Assembly (NCBI GenBank): GCA_037013495.1
Contig: CM072810.1
Span: forward strand, 26,069,843 to 26,133,842
Direction of reading: 5' to 3'
Source of the DNA: Hippophae tibetana
Lineage: Eukaryota > Streptophyta > Magnoliopsida > Rosales > Elaeagnaceae
DNA length: 64,000 nt
Shown: in pieces, positions 48,837-63,000 of the stretch
How positions within the stretch are numbered: position 1 is the stretch's first letter
How the letters are laid out: each line of letters starts with the position of its first letter
Notes under the pieces: generated by a model
The model's input: only the letters and a program-made list of their open reading frames with translations
Told to the model about the DNA's origin: nothing
The model's database searches: none
Position numbers and translations under genes: made by a program

Positions 48837-50606
48837 TTGAGATTAGAGTCATCATTTCTAACAATTGGGTCAAAAACATGTTCGCTCGGACCTCTATCCT
48901 TGATGTCTTATGAGCCAAGTTTTCTCCCTTCTCGAAAGTATATTACTCTCTTCTTGGCCACTAGTGATGTAGTTCGAAAGCCTGCCCAACAGATTCATTT
49001 AACCGTAAGTTCAATTGGCTTATACATGGACTTAAGCAAGGTAATTTTGGCATGAAAATGATAAGGTAGTATTGGAATGATTTTCTCAATCTAATTTTCT
49101 TTGCTAATAGGTCCACCCAAGTTTTAAAAGTAGTTGATTACGTTTGAAAAATATGCAAAGACTTTGTCCAAAGTTTCATCCTCTTGCATCATATAGATTT
49201 CAAAATTTCCATTCAACTATATAATTCTAGATTTATTTTATCGTTTAAATGCCTATATGAGTGCTCTCCAAAATGTTTCATGTTCTTTTGAAGAAGTTTA
49301 ATTTTAAATTCAACTTAATAATCATTTTACAGCTCGAATTACCTTTTTTTTAATATCCCTGAAAAAGGGTCTCTTCTTCCTATGAAATTTAGTAAATCTC
49401 ACGGCAAGAAGAGCCACTTTCTCTTCATTGAGATTAGAGTCATCATATCTAACAATTGGGTTAAAAACATGTTCGCTCGGACCACTATCCTTGATGTCTT
49501 AAGAGCCAAGTTCTCTCCCTTCTCGAAAGTATATTACTCTCATCTTGGCCACTAGTGATGTAGTTCGAATAGCTGCCCAACATATTCGTTTAACAGTAAG
49601 TTCAATTGGCTTATACATGGACTTAAGCAAGGTAATTTGGCATGAAAATGATAAGGTAGTATTGGAATGATTTTCTCAATCTAATTTTCTTTGCCAATAG
49701 GTCCACCCATGTTTTAAAAGAAGTTGATTACGTTTGAAAAATATGCAAAGACTTTGTCCAAAGTTTCATCCTCTTGCATGATATAGATTTCAAAATTTCC
49801 ATTCAACTATATAATTCTAGATTTATTTTATCGTTGATATGCCTATATGAGTGGTCTCCAAAATGTTTCATGTTCTTTTGAAGAAGTTTAATTTTAAATT
49901 CAACTTAATAATCATTTTAGCGCTCGAATTACCTTTTTTTTAATATCCCTAAAAAACCGTCTCTTCTTCCTATGAAATTTAGTAAATCTCACGGCAAGTA
50001 GAGCCACTTTCTCTTCATTGAGATTAGAGTCATCATTTCTAACAATTGGGTTAAAAACATGTTCGCTCGGACGACTATCCTTGATGTCTTAAGAGCCAAG
50101 TTCTCTCCCTTCTCGAAAGTATATTACTCTCATCTTGGCCACTAGTGATGTAGTTCGAATGCCTGAACAACATATTCATTTTATAGTAAGTTCAATTGGC
50201 TTGTACATGCAATTAAGCAAGGTAATTTGGCATGAAAATTATACGGTAGTATTGGAATGATTTTCTCATTCTAATTTTCTATACTAATAGGTCCACCCAT
50301 GTTTTAAAAGTAGTTGATTACGTTTGAAAAATACGCAAAGACTTTGTCGAAAGTTTGATCCTCTTGCATGATATAGATTTCAAAATTTCCATTCAACTAT
50401 ATAATTCTAGATTTATTTTATTGTTGAAATTCCTATATGAGTGGTCTCCAAAATGTTTCATGTTCATTTGAAGAAGTTTAATTTTAAATTCAACTTAATA
50501 ATCATTTTAGAGCTCGAATTACCTTTTTTTAATATCCCTAAAAAAGGGTCTCTTCTTCCTATGAAATTTAGTAAATCTCACGGCAAGTAGACCCACTTTC
50601 TCTTCA
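48837..50606 (+). repeat. Trimer HOR copy 2 (K-W-Z)
   Basis: Monomers start at 48837, 49428 and 50018, in step with 47068-48836. The K copy has an extra T ('gtaattttggc', near 49046), which shifts the forward frame and ends it early in ATTTTAGCATAA-like context. The Z copy shares 'aaaattatacgg' and 'ctatactaatagg' with 48248 but has 'acgactatcc' and 'cctgaacaac'. The next K at 50607 begins what could be a third trimer but diverges after W. Confidence 0.85.
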
Positions 50607-53600
50607 TTGAGATTAGAGTCATCATTTCTAACAATTGGGTCAAAAACATGTTCGCTCGGACCTCTATCCTTGATGTCTTATGAGCCAAGTTTTCTCCCTT
50701 CTCGAAAGTATATTACTCTCTTCTTGGCCACTAGTGATGTAGTTCGAAAGCCTGCCCAACAGATTCATTTAACCGTAAGTTCAATTGGCTTATACATGGA
50801 CTTAAGCAAGGTAATTTGGCATGAAAATGATAAGGTAGTATTGGAATGATTTTCTCAATCTAATTTTCTTTGCTAATAGGTCCACCCAAGTTTTAAAAGT
50901 AGTTGATTACGTTTGAAAAATATGCAAAGACTTTGTCCAAAGTTTCATCCTCTTGCATCATATAGATTTCAAAATTTCCATTCAACTATATAATTCTAGA
51001 TTTATTTTATCGTTTAAATGCCTATATGAGTGCTCTCCAAAATGTGTCATGTTCTTTTGAAGAAGTTTAATTTTAAATTCAACTTAATAATCATTTTACA
51101 GCTCGAATTACCTTTTTTTTAATATCCCTGAAAAAGGGTCTCTTCTTCCTATGAAATTTAGTAAATCTCACGGCAAGAAGAGCCACTTTCTCTTCATTGA
51201 GATTAGAGTCATCATATCTAACAATTGGGTTAAAAACATGTTCGCTCGGACCACTATCCTTGATGTCTTAAGAGCCAAGTTCTCTCCCTTCTCGAAAGTA
51301 TATTACTCTCATCTTGGCCACTAGTGATGTAGTTCGAAAGCCTGCCCAACCGATTCATTTAACAGTAAGTTCAATTGGCTTATACATGGACTTAAGCAAG
51401 GTAATTTGGCATGAAAATGATAAGGTAGTATTGGAATGATTTTCTCCATCTAATTTTCTTTTCTAGTAGGTCCACCCAAGTTTTAAAAGTAGTTGATTAC
51501 GTTTGAATAATATGCAAAGACTTTGTCCAAAGTTTCATCCTCTTGCATGATATAGATTTCAAAGTTTCCATTCAACTATATAAGTCTAGATTTATTTTAT
51601 CGTTGATATGGCTATATGAGTGGTCTCCAAAATGTTTCATGTTCTTTTGAAGAAGTTTAATTTTAAATTCAACTTAATAATCATTTTAGAGCTCGAATTA
51701 CCTTTTTTTTAATATCCCTGAAAAAGGGTCTCTTCTTCCTTTGAAATTTAGTAAATCTCACGGCAAGTAGAGCCACTTTCTCTTCATTGAGATAAGAGTC
51801 ATCATTTCTAACAATTGGGTTAAAAACATGTTCGCTCGGACAACTATCCTTGATATTTTAAGAGCCAAGTTCTCTCCCTTCTCAAAAGTATATTACTCTC
51901 ATCTTGGCCACTAGTGATGTAGTTCGAATGCCTGCCCAACATATTCATTTTATAGTAAGTTCAATTGGCTTGTACATGGACTTAAGTAAATTAATTTGGC
52001 ATGAAATGATACGGTAGTATTGGAATGATTTTCTCATTCTAATTTTCTCTACTAATAGGTCCACCCAAGTTTTAAAAGTAGTTGATTACGTTTGAAAAAT
52101 ATGCAAAGACTTTGTCCAAAGTTTCATCCTCTTGCATGATATAGATTTCAAAATTTCCATTCAACTATATAATTCTAGATTTATTTCATTGTTGAAATGC
52201 CTATATGAGTGGTCTCCAAAATGTTTCATGTTCTTTTGAAGAAGTTTAATTTTAAATTCAACTTAATAATCATTTTAGAGCTCGAATTACCTTTTTTTTA
52301 ATATCCCTGAAAAATGGTCTCTTCTTCCTTTGAAATTTAGTAAATCTCACGGCAAGTAGAGCCACTTTCTCTTCATTGAGATAAGAGTCATCATTTCTAA
52401 CAATTGGGTTAAAAACATGTTCGCTCGGACAACTATCCTTGATGTCTTAAGAGCCAAGTTCTCTCCCTTCTCAAAAGTATATTACTCTCATCTTGGCCAC
52501 TAGTGATGTAGTTCGAATGCCTGCCCAACATATTCATTTTATAGTAAGTTCAATTGGCTTGTACATGCAATTAAGCAAGGTAATTTGGCATGAAAATGAT
52601 ACGGTAGTATTGGAATGATTTTCTCTTTCTAATATTCTTTGCTAATAGGTCCACCCAAGTTTTAAAAGTAGCTGATTACGTTTGAAAAATATGCAAAGAC
52701 TTTGTCCAAAGTTTCATCCTCTTGCATGATATAGATTTCAAAATTTCCATTCTACTATATAAGTCTAGATTTATTTTATCGTTGATATGGCTATATGAGT
52801 GGTCTCCAAAATGTTTCGTGTTCTTTTGAAGAAGTTTAATTTTAAATTCAACTTAATAATCATTTTAGAGCTCGAATTACCTTTTTTTTAATATCCCTGA
52901 AAAAGGGTCTCTTCTTCCTTTGAAATTTAGTAAATCTCACGGCAAGTAGAGCCACTTTCTCTTCATTGAGATAAGAGTCATCATTTCTAACAATTGGGTT
53001 AAAAACATGTTCGCTCGGACAACTATCCTTGATGTTTTAAGAGCCAAGTTCTCTCCCTTCTCAAAAGTATATTACTCTCATCTTGGCCACTAGTGATGTA
53101 GTTCGAATGCCTGCCCAACATATTCATTTTATAGTAAGTTCAATTGGCTTGTACATGGACTTAAGTAAATTAATTTGGCATGAAATGATACGGTAGTATT
53201 GGAATGATTTTCTCATTCTAATTTTCTCTACTAATAGGTCCACCCAAGTTTTAAAAGTAGTTGATTACGTTTGAAAAATATGCAAAGACTTTGTCCAAAG
53301 TTTCATCCTCTTGCATGATATAGATTTCAAAATTTCCATTCAACTATATAATTCTAGATTTATTTCATTGTTGAAATGCCTATATGAGTGGTCTCCAAAA
53401 TGTTTCATGTTCTTTTGAAGAAGTTTAATTTTAAATTCAACTTAATAATCATTTTAGAGCTCGAATTACCTTTTTTTTAATATCCCTGAAAAATGGTCTC
53501 TTCTTCCTTTGAAATTTAGTAAATCTCACGGCAAGTAGAGCCACTTTCTCTTCATTGAGATAAGAGTCATCATTTCTAACAATTGGGTTAAAAACATGTT

Positions 53601-54143
53601 CGCTCGGACAACTATCCTTGATGTCTTAAGAGCCAAGTTCTCTCCCTTCTCAAAAGTATATTACTCTCATCTTGGCCACTAGTGATGTAGTTCGAATGCC
53701 TGCCCAACATATTCATTTTATAGTAAGTTCAATTGGCTTGTACATGCAATTAAGCAAGGTAATTTGGCATGAAAATGATACGGTAGTATTGGAATGATTT
53801 TCTCATTCTAATTTTCTATACTAATAGGTCCACCCATGTTTTAAAAGTAGTTGATTACGTTTGAAAAATACGCAAAGACTTTGTCGAAAGTTTGATCCTC
53901 TTGCATGATATAGATTTCAAAATTTCCATTCAACTATATAATTCTAGATTTATTTTATTGTTGAAATTCCTATATGAGTGGTCTCCAAAATGTTTCATGT
54001 TCATTTGAAGAAGTTTAATTTTAAATTCAACTTAATAATCATTTTAGAGCTCGAATTACCTTTTTTTAATATCCCTAAAAAAGGGTCTCTTCTTCCTATG
54101 AAATTTAGTAAATCTCACGGCAAGTAGACCCACTTTCTCTTCA
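50607..54143 (+). repeat. HOR unit of 6 monomers (K-W-Y1-Y2-Y1-Y2)
   Basis: Monomers start at 50607, 51197, 51787, 52376, 52966 and 53555. Y1 carries 'aagtaaattaattt' and a one-base deletion giving 'gaaatgatacgg'; Y2 carries 'catgcaattaag' and 'gatacggtag'; both have 'ggacaactatcc' and 'tctcaaaag'. The Y1-Y2 dimer is repeated twice at 1,179 bp. The second Y2 (53555) has a Z-like rear ('ctatactaatagg', 'gtcgaaagtttgatcc'), unlike the first. Confidence 0.82.
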
Positions 54144-57100
54144 TTGAGATTAGAGTCATCATTTCTAACAATTGGGTCAAAAACATGTTCGCTCGGACCT
54201 CTATCCTTGATGTCTTATGGGCCAAGTTTTCTCCCTTCTCGAAAGTATATTACTCTCTTCTTGGCCACTAGTGATGTAGTTCGAAAGCCTGCCCAACAGA
54301 TTCATTTAACCGTAAGTTCAATTGGCTTATACATGGACTTAAGCAAGGTAATTTGGCATGAAAATGATAAGGTAGTATTGGAATGATTTTCTCAATCTAA
54401 TTTTCTTTCCTAATAGGTCCACCCATGTTTTAAAAGTAGTTGATTACGTTTGAAAAATATGCAAAGACTTTGTCCAAAGTTTCATCCTCTTGCATCATAT
54501 AGATTTCAAAATTTCCATTCAACTATATAATTCTAGATTTATTTTATCGTTTAAATGCCTATATGAGTGCTCTCCAAAATGTTTCATGTTCTTTTGAAGA
54601 AGTTTAATTTTAAATTCAACTTAATAATCATTTTACAGCTCGAATTACCTTTTTTTTAATATCCCTGAAAAAGGGTCTCTTCTTCCTATGAAATTTAGTA
54701 AATCTCACGGCAAGAAGAGCCACTTTCTCTTCATTGAGATTAGAGTCATCATATCTAACAATTGGGTTAAAAACATGTTCGCTCGGACCACTATCCTTGA
54801 TGTCTTAAGAGCCAAGTTCTCTCCCTTCTCGAAAGTATATTACTCTCATCTTGGCCACTAGTGATGTAGTTCGAAAGCCTGCCCAACCGATTCATTTAAC
54901 AGTAAGTTCAATTGGCTTATACATGGAGTTAAGCAAGGTAATTTGGCATGAAAATGATAAGGTAGTATTGGAATGATTTTCTCCATCTAATTTTCTTTTC
55001 TAGTAGGTCCACCCAAGTTTTAAATGTAGTTGATTACGTTTGAATAATATGCAAAGACTTTGTCCAAAGTTTCATCCTCTTGCATGATATAGATTTCAAA
55101 ATTTCCATTCAACTATATAAGTCTAGATTTATTTTATCGTTGATATGGCTATATGAGTGGTCTCCAAAATGTTTCATGTTCTTTTGAAGAAGTTTAATTT
55201 TAAATTCAACTTAATAATCATTTTAGAGCTCGAATTACCTTTTTTTTAATATCCCTGAAAAAGGGTCTCTTCTTCCTTTGAAATTTAGTAAATCTCACGG
55301 CAAGTAGAGCCACTTTCTCTTCATTGAGATAAGAGTCATCATTTCTAACAATTGGGTTAAAAACATGTTCGCTCGGACAACTATCCTTGATGTTTTAAGA
55401 GCCAAGTTCTCTCCCTTCTCAAAAGTATATTACTCTCATCTTGGCCACTAGTGATGTAGTTCGAATGCCTGCCCAACATATTCATTTTATAGTAAGGTCA
55501 ATTGGCTTGTACATGGACTTAAGTAAATTAATTTGGCATGAAATGATACGGTAGTATTGGAATGATTTTCTCATTCTAATTTTCTCTACTAATAGGTCCA
55601 CCCAAGTTTTAAAAGTAGTTGATTACGTTTGAAAAATATGCAAAGACTTTGTCCAAAGTTTCATCCTCTTGCATGATATAGATTTCAAAATTTCCATTCA
55701 ACTATATAATTCTAGATTTATTTCATTGTTGAAATGCCTATATGAGTGGTCTCCAAAATGTTTCATGCTCTTTTGAAGAAGTTTAATTTTAAATTCAACT
55801 TAATAATCATTTTAGAGCTCGAATTTCCTTTTTTTTAATATCCCTGAAAAATGGCCTCTTCTTCCTTTGAAATTTTGTAAATCTCACGGCAAGTAGAGCC
55901 ACTTTCTCTTCATTGAGATAAGACTCATCATTTCTAACAATTGGGTTAAAAACATGTTCGCTCGGACAACTATCCTTGATGTCTTAAGAGCCAAGTTCTC
56001 TCCCTTCTCAAAAGTATATTACTCTCATCTTGGCCACTAGTGATGTAGTTCGAATGCCTGCCCAACATATTCATTTTATAGTAAGTTCAATTGGCTTGTA
56101 CATGCAATTAAGCAAGGTAATTTGGCATGAAAATGATACGGTAGTATTGGAATTATTTTCTCATTCTAATTTTCTATACTAATAGGTCCACCCATGTTTT
56201 AAAAGTAGTTGATTACGTTTGAAAAATACGCAAAGACTTTGTCGAAAGTTTGATCCTCTTGCATGATATAGATTTCAAAATTTCCATTCAACTATATAAT
56301 TCTAGATTTATTTTATTGTTGAAATTCCTATATGAGTGGTCTCCAAAATGTTTCATATTCATTTGAAGAAGTTTAATTTTAAATTCAACTTAATAATCAT
56401 TTTAGAGCTCGAATTACCTTTTTTTAATATCCCTAAAAAAGGGTTACTTCTTCCTATGCAATTTAGTAAATCTCACGGCAAGTAGATCCACTTTCTCTTC
56501 ATTGAGATTAGAGTCATCATTTCTAACAATTGGGTCAAAAACATGTTCGCTCGGACCACTATCCTTGATGTCTTAAGAGCCAAGTTCTCTCCCTTCTCGA
56601 AAGTATATTACTCTCATCTTGGCCACTAGTGCTGTAGTTCGAATGCCTGCCCAACATATTCGTTTAACAGTAAGTTCAATTGGCTAATACATTGAATTAA
56701 GCAAGGTAATTTGGCATGAAAATGATAAGGTAGTATTGGAATGATTTTCTCAATATAATTTTCTTTGCTAATAGGTCCACCCATGTTTTAAAAGTAGTTG
56801 ATTACGTTTGAAAAATATGTAAAGACTTTGTCAAAAGTTTCATCCTCTTGCATGATATAGATTTCAAAATTTCCATTCAACTATATAATTCTAGATTTAT
56901 TTTATCGTTAATATGCCTCTATGAGTGCTCTCCAAAATGTTTCATGTTCTTTTGAAGAAGTTTAATTTTAAATTCAACATAATAATCATTTTACAGCTCG
57001 AATTACCTTTTTTTTAATATCCCTGAAAAAGGGTCTCTTCTTCCTATGAAATTTAGTAAATCTCACGGCAAGAAGAGCCACTTTCTCTTCATTGAGATTA

Positions 57101-60039
57101 GAGTCATCATTTCTAGCAATTGGGTTAAAAACATGTTCGCTCGGACCACAATCCTTGATGTCTTAAGAGCCAAGTTCTCTCCTTTCTCGAAAGTATATTA
57201 CTCTCATCTTGGCCACTAGTAATGTAGTTCGAAAGCCTGCCCAACCGATTCATTTAACAGTAAGTTCAATTGGCTTATACATGGACTTAAGCAAGGTAAT
57301 TTGGCATGAAAATGATAAATTAGTATTGGAATGATTTTCTCCATCTAATTTTCTTTGCTAGTAGGTCCACCCAAGTTTTAAAAGTAGTTGATTACGTTTG
57401 AATAATATGCAAAGACTTTGTCCAAAGTTTCATCCTCTTGCATGATATAGATTTCAAAATTTCCATTCAACTATATAATTCTAGATTTATTTTATTGTTG
57501 AAATTCCTATATGAGTGGTCTCCAAAATGTTTCATATTCATTTGAAGAAGTTTAATTTTAAATTCAACTTAATAATCATTTTAGAGCTCGAATTACCTTT
57601 TTTTAATATCCCTGAAAAAGGGTTACTTCTTCCTATGCAATTTAGTAAATCTCACGGCAAGTAGATCCACTTTCTCTTCATTGAGATTAGAGTCATCATT
57701 TCTAACAATTGGGTCAAAAACATATTCGCTCGGACCACTATCCTTGATGTCTTAAGAGCCAAGTTCTCTCCCTTCTCGAAAGTATATTACTCTCATCTTG
57801 GCCACTAGTGCTGTAGTTCGAATGCCTGCCCAACATATTCGTTTAACAGTAAGTTCAATTGGCTAATACATTGAATTAAGCAAGGTAATTTGGCATGAAA
57901 ATGATAAGGTAGTATTGGAATGATTTTCTCAATATAATTTTCTTTGCTAATAGGTCCACCCATGTTTTAAAAGTAGTTGATTACGTTTGAAAAATATGTA
58001 AAGACTTTGTCAAAAGTTTCATCCTCTTGCATGATATAGATTTCAAAATTTCCATTCAACTATATAATTCTAGATTTATTTTATCGTTGATATGCCTCTA
58101 TGAGTGCTCTCCAAAATGTTTCATGTTCTTTTGAAGAAGTTTAATTTTAAATTCAACATAATAATCATTTTACAGCTCGAATTACCTTTTTTTTAATATC
58201 CCTGAAAAAGGGTCTCTTCTTCCTATGAAATTTAGTAAATCTCACGGCAAGAAGAGCCACTTTCTCTTCATTGAGATTAGAGTCATCATTTCTAGCAATT
58301 GGGTTAAAAACATGTTCGCTCGGACCACAATCCTTGATGTCTTAAGAGCCAAGTTCTCTCCTTTCTCGAAAGTATATTACTCTCATCTTGGCCACTAGTA
58401 ATGTAGTTCGAAAGCCTGCCCAACCGATTCATTTAATAGTAAGTTCAATTGGCTTATACATGGACTTAAGCAAGGTAATTTGGCATGAAAATGATAAATT
58501 AGTATTGGAATGATTTTCTCCATCTAATTTTCTTTGCTAGTAGGTCCACCCAAGTTTTAAAAGTAGTTGATTACGTTTGAATAATATGCAAAGACTTTGT
58601 CCAAAGTTTCATCCTCTTGCATGATATAGATTTCAAAATTTCCATTCAACTATATAATTCTAGATTTATTTTATTGTTGAAATTCCTATATGAGTGGTCT
58701 CCAAAATGTTTCATATTCATTTGAAGAAGTTTAATTTTAAATTCAACTTAATAATCATTTTAGAGCTCGAATTACCTTTTTTTAATATCCCTGAAAAAGG
58801 GTTACTTCTTCCTATGCAATTTAGAAAATCTCACGGCAAGTAGATCCACTTTCTCTTCATTGAGATTAGAGTCATCATTTCTAACAATTGGGTCAAAAAC
58901 ATGTTCGCTCGGACCACTATCCTTGATGTCTTAAGAGCCAAGTTCTCTCCCTTCTCGAAAGTATATTACTCTCATCTTGGCCACTAGTGCTGTAGTTCGA
59001 ATGCCTGCCCAACATATTCGTTTAACAGTAAGTTCAATTGGCTAATACATTGAATTAAGCAAGGTAATTTGGCATGAAAATGATAAGGTAGTATTGGAAT
59101 GATTTTCTCAATATAATTTTCTTTGCTAATAGGTCCACCCATGTTTTAAAAGTAGTTGATTACGTTTGAAAAATATGTAAAGACTTTGTCAAAAGTTTCA
59201 TCCTCTTGCATGATATAGATTTCAAAATTTCCATTCAACTATATAATTCTAGATTTATTTTATCGTTGAAATGCCTATATGAGTGCTATCCAAAATGTTT
59301 CATGTTCTTTTGAAGAAGTTTAATTTTAAATTCAACTTAATAATCATTTTAGAGCTCGAATTACCTTTTTTTTAATATCCCTGAAAAAGGGTCTCTTCTT
59401 CCTATGAAATTTAGTAAATCTCACGGCAAGAAGAGCCACTTTCTCTTCATTGAGATTAGAGTCATCATTTCTAACAATTGGGTTAAAAACATGTTCGCTC
59501 GGACCACAATCCTTGATGTCTTAAGAGCCAAGTTCTCTCCTTTCTCGAAAGTATATTACTCTCATCTTGGCCACTAGTAATGTAGTTCGAAAGCCTGCCC
59601 AACCGATTCATTTAACAGTAAGTTCAATTGGCTTATACATGGACTTAAGCAAGGTAATTTGGCATGAAAATGATAAATTAGTATTGGAATGATTTTCTCC
59701 ATCTAATTTTCTTTGCTAGTAGGTCCACCCAAGTTTTAAAAGTAGTTGATTACGTTTGAATAATATGCAAAGACTTTGTCCAAAGTTTCATCCTCTTGCA
59801 TGATATAGATTTCAAAATTTCCATTCAACTATATAAGTCTAGATTTATTTTATCGTTGATATGGCTATATGAGTGGTCTCCAAAATGTTTCATGTTCTTT
59901 TGAAGAAGTTTAATTTTAAATTCAACTTAATAATCATTTTACAGCTCGAATTACCTTTTTTTTAATATCCCTGAAAAAGGGTCTCTTCTTCCTATGAAAT
60001 TTAGTAAATCTCACGGCAAGAAGAGCCACTTTCTCTTCA
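54144..60039 (+). repeat. HOR unit of 10 monomers: K-W-Y1-Y2 then three H-Q dimers
   Basis: Monomers start at 54144, 54734, 55324, 55913, 56502, 57092, 57681, 58271, 58860 and 59450. The first four match 50607-52965. Then H ('ggctaatacattg', 'ctagtgctgtag') alternates with Q ('accacaatcc', 'ctagtaatgtag', 'gataaattag') at 1,179-bp spacing, three times. The last dimer differs at its end: the rear of Q at 59450 takes on the W/Y junction marks 'ataagtctag' and 'atatggctat'. No K monomer appears after 54144. Confidence 0.83.
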
Positions 60040-63000
60040 TTGAGATTAGAGTCATCATATCTAACAATTGGGTTAAAAACATGTTCGCTCGGACCACTAT
60101 CCTTGATGTCTTAAGAGCCAAGTTCTCTCCCTTCTCGAAAGTATATTACTCTCATCTTGGCCACTAGTGATGTAGTTCGAAAGCCTGCCCAACCGATTCA
60201 TTTAACAGTAAGTTCAATTGGCTTATACATGGACTTAAGCAAGGTAATTTGGCATGAAAATGATAAGGTAGTATTGGAATGATTTTCTCCATCTAATTTT
60301 CTTTTCTAGTAGGTCCACCCAAGTTTTAAAAGTAGTTGATTACGTTTGAATAATATGCAAAGACTTTGTCCAAAGTTTCATCCTCTTGCATGATATAGAT
60401 TTCAAAATTTCCATTCAACTATATAAGTCTAGATTTATTTTATCGTTGATATGGCTATATGAGTGGTCTCCAAAATGTTTCATGTTCTTTTGAAGAAGTT
60501 TAATTTTAAATTCAACTTAATAATCATTTTAGAGCTCGAATTACCTTTTTTTTAATATCCCTGAAAAAGGGTCTCTTCTTCCTTTGAAATTTAGTAAATC
60601 TCACGGCAAGTAGAGCCACTTTCTCTTCATTGAGATAAGAGTCATCATTTCTAACAATTGGGTTAAAAACATGTTCGCTCGGACAACTATCCTTGATGTT
60701 TTAAGAGCCAAGTTCTCTCCCTTCTCAAAAGTATATTACTCTCATCTTGGCCACTAGTGATGTAGTTCGAATGCCTGCCCAACATATTCATTTTATAGTA
60801 AGTTCAATTGGCTTGTACATGGACTTAAGTAAATTAATTTGGCATGAAATGATACGGTAGTATTGGAATGATTTTCTCATTCTAATTTTCTCTACTAATA
60901 GGTCCACCCAAGTTTTAAAAGTAGTTGATTACGTTTGAAAAATATGCAAAGACTTTGTCCAAAGTTTCATCCTCTTGCATGATATAGATTTCAAAATTTC
61001 CATTCAACTATATAATTCTAGATTTATTTCATTGTTGAAATGCCTATATGAGTGGTCTCCAAAATGTTTCATGCTCTTTTGAAGAAGTTTAATTTTAAAT
61101 TAAACTTAATAATCATTTTAGACCTCGAATTTCCTTTTTTTTAATATCCCTGAAAAATGGCCTCTTCTTCCTTTGAAATTTAGTAAATCTCACGGCAAGT
61201 AGAGCCACTTTCTCTTCATTGAGATAAGAGTCATCATTTCTAACAATTGGGTTAAAAACATGTTCGCTCGGACAACTATCCTTGATGTCTTAAGAGCCAA
61301 GTTCTCTCCCTTCTCAAAAGTATATTACTCTCATCTTGGCCACTAGTGATGTAGTTCGAATGCCTGCCCAACATATTCATTTTATAGTAAGTTCAATTGG
61401 CTTGTACATGCAATTAAGCAAGGTAATTTGGCATGAAAATGATACGGTAGTATTGGAATTATTTTCTCATTCTAATTTTCTATACTAATAGGTCCACCCA
61501 TGTTTTAAAAGTAGTTGATTACGTTTGAAAAATACGCAAAGACTTTGTCGAAAGTTTGATCCTCTTGCATGATATAGATTTCAAAATTTCCATTCAACTA
61601 TATAATTCTAGATTTATTTTATTTTTGAAATTCCTATATGAGTGGTCTCCAAAATGTTTCATATTCATTTGAAGAAGTTTAATTTTAAATTCAACTTAAT
61701 AATCATTTTAGAGCTCGAATTACCTTTTTTTAATATCCCTAAAAAAGGGTTACTTCTTCCTATGCAATTTAGTAAATCTCACGGCAAGTAGATCCACTTT
61801 CTCTTCATTGAGATTAGAGTCATCATTTCTAACAATTGGGTCAAAAACATGTTCGCTCGGACCACTATCCTTGATGTCTTAAGAGCCAAGTTCTCTCCCT
61901 TCTCGAAAGTATATTACTCTCATCTTGGCCACTAGTGCTGTAGTTCGAATGCCTGCCCAACATATTCGTTTAACAGTAAGTTCAATTGGCTAATACATTG
62001 AATTAAGCAAGGTAATTTGGCATGAAAATGATAAGGTAGTATTGGAATGATTTTCTCAATATAATTTTCTTTGCGAATAGGTCCACCCATGTTTTAAAAG
62101 TAGTTGATTACGTTTGAAAAATATGTAAAGACTTTGTCAAAAGTTTCATCCTCTTGCATGATATAGATTTCAAAATTTCCATTCAACTATATAATTCTAG
62201 ATTTATTTTATCGTTGATATGCCTCCATGAGTGCTCTCCAAAATGTTTCATGTTCTTTTGAAGAAGTTTAATTTTAAATTCAACATAATAATCATTTTAC
62301 AGCTCGAATTACCTTTTTTTTAATATCCCTGAAAAAGGGTCTCTTCTTCCTATGAAATTTAGTAAATCTCACGGCAAGAAGAGCCACTTTCTCTTCATTG
62401 AGATTAGAGTCATCATTTCTAGCAATTGGGTTAAAAACATGTTCGCTCGGACCACAATCCTTGATGTCTTAAGAGCCAAGTTCTCTCCTTTCTCGAAAGT
62501 ATATTACTCTCATCTTGGCCACTAGTAATGTAGTTCGAAAGCCTGCCCAACCGATTCATTTAACAGTAAGTTCAATTGGCTTATACATGGACTTAAGCAA
62601 GGTAATTTGGCATGAAAATGATAAATTAGTATTGGAATGATTTTCTCCATCTAATTTTCTTTGCTAGTAGGTCCACCCAAGTTTTAAAAGTAGTTGATTA
62701 CGTTTGAATAATATGCAAAGACTTTGTCCAAAGTTTCATCCTCTTGCATGATATAGATTTCAAAATTTCCATTCAACTATATAATTCTAGATTTATTTTA
62801 TTGTTGAAATTCCTATATGAGTGGTCTCCAAAATGTTTCATATTCATTTGAAGAAGTTTAATTTTAAATTCAACTTAATAATCATTTTAGAGCTCGAATT
62901 ACCTTTTTTTAATATCCCTGAAAAAGGGTTACTTCTTCCTATGCAATTTAGTAAATCTCACGGCAAGTAGATCCACTTTCTCTTCATTGAGATTAGAGTC

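Noticed and set aside
1672-54386. A family of 80-residue proteins encoded once per monomer on the plus strand
   Set aside because: The frames start at TTG rather than ATG, show no known motif, follow repeat class instead of amino-acid conservation, and are closed by TAA or other stops in more than half of the monomers. They are a by-product of a repeated sequence.
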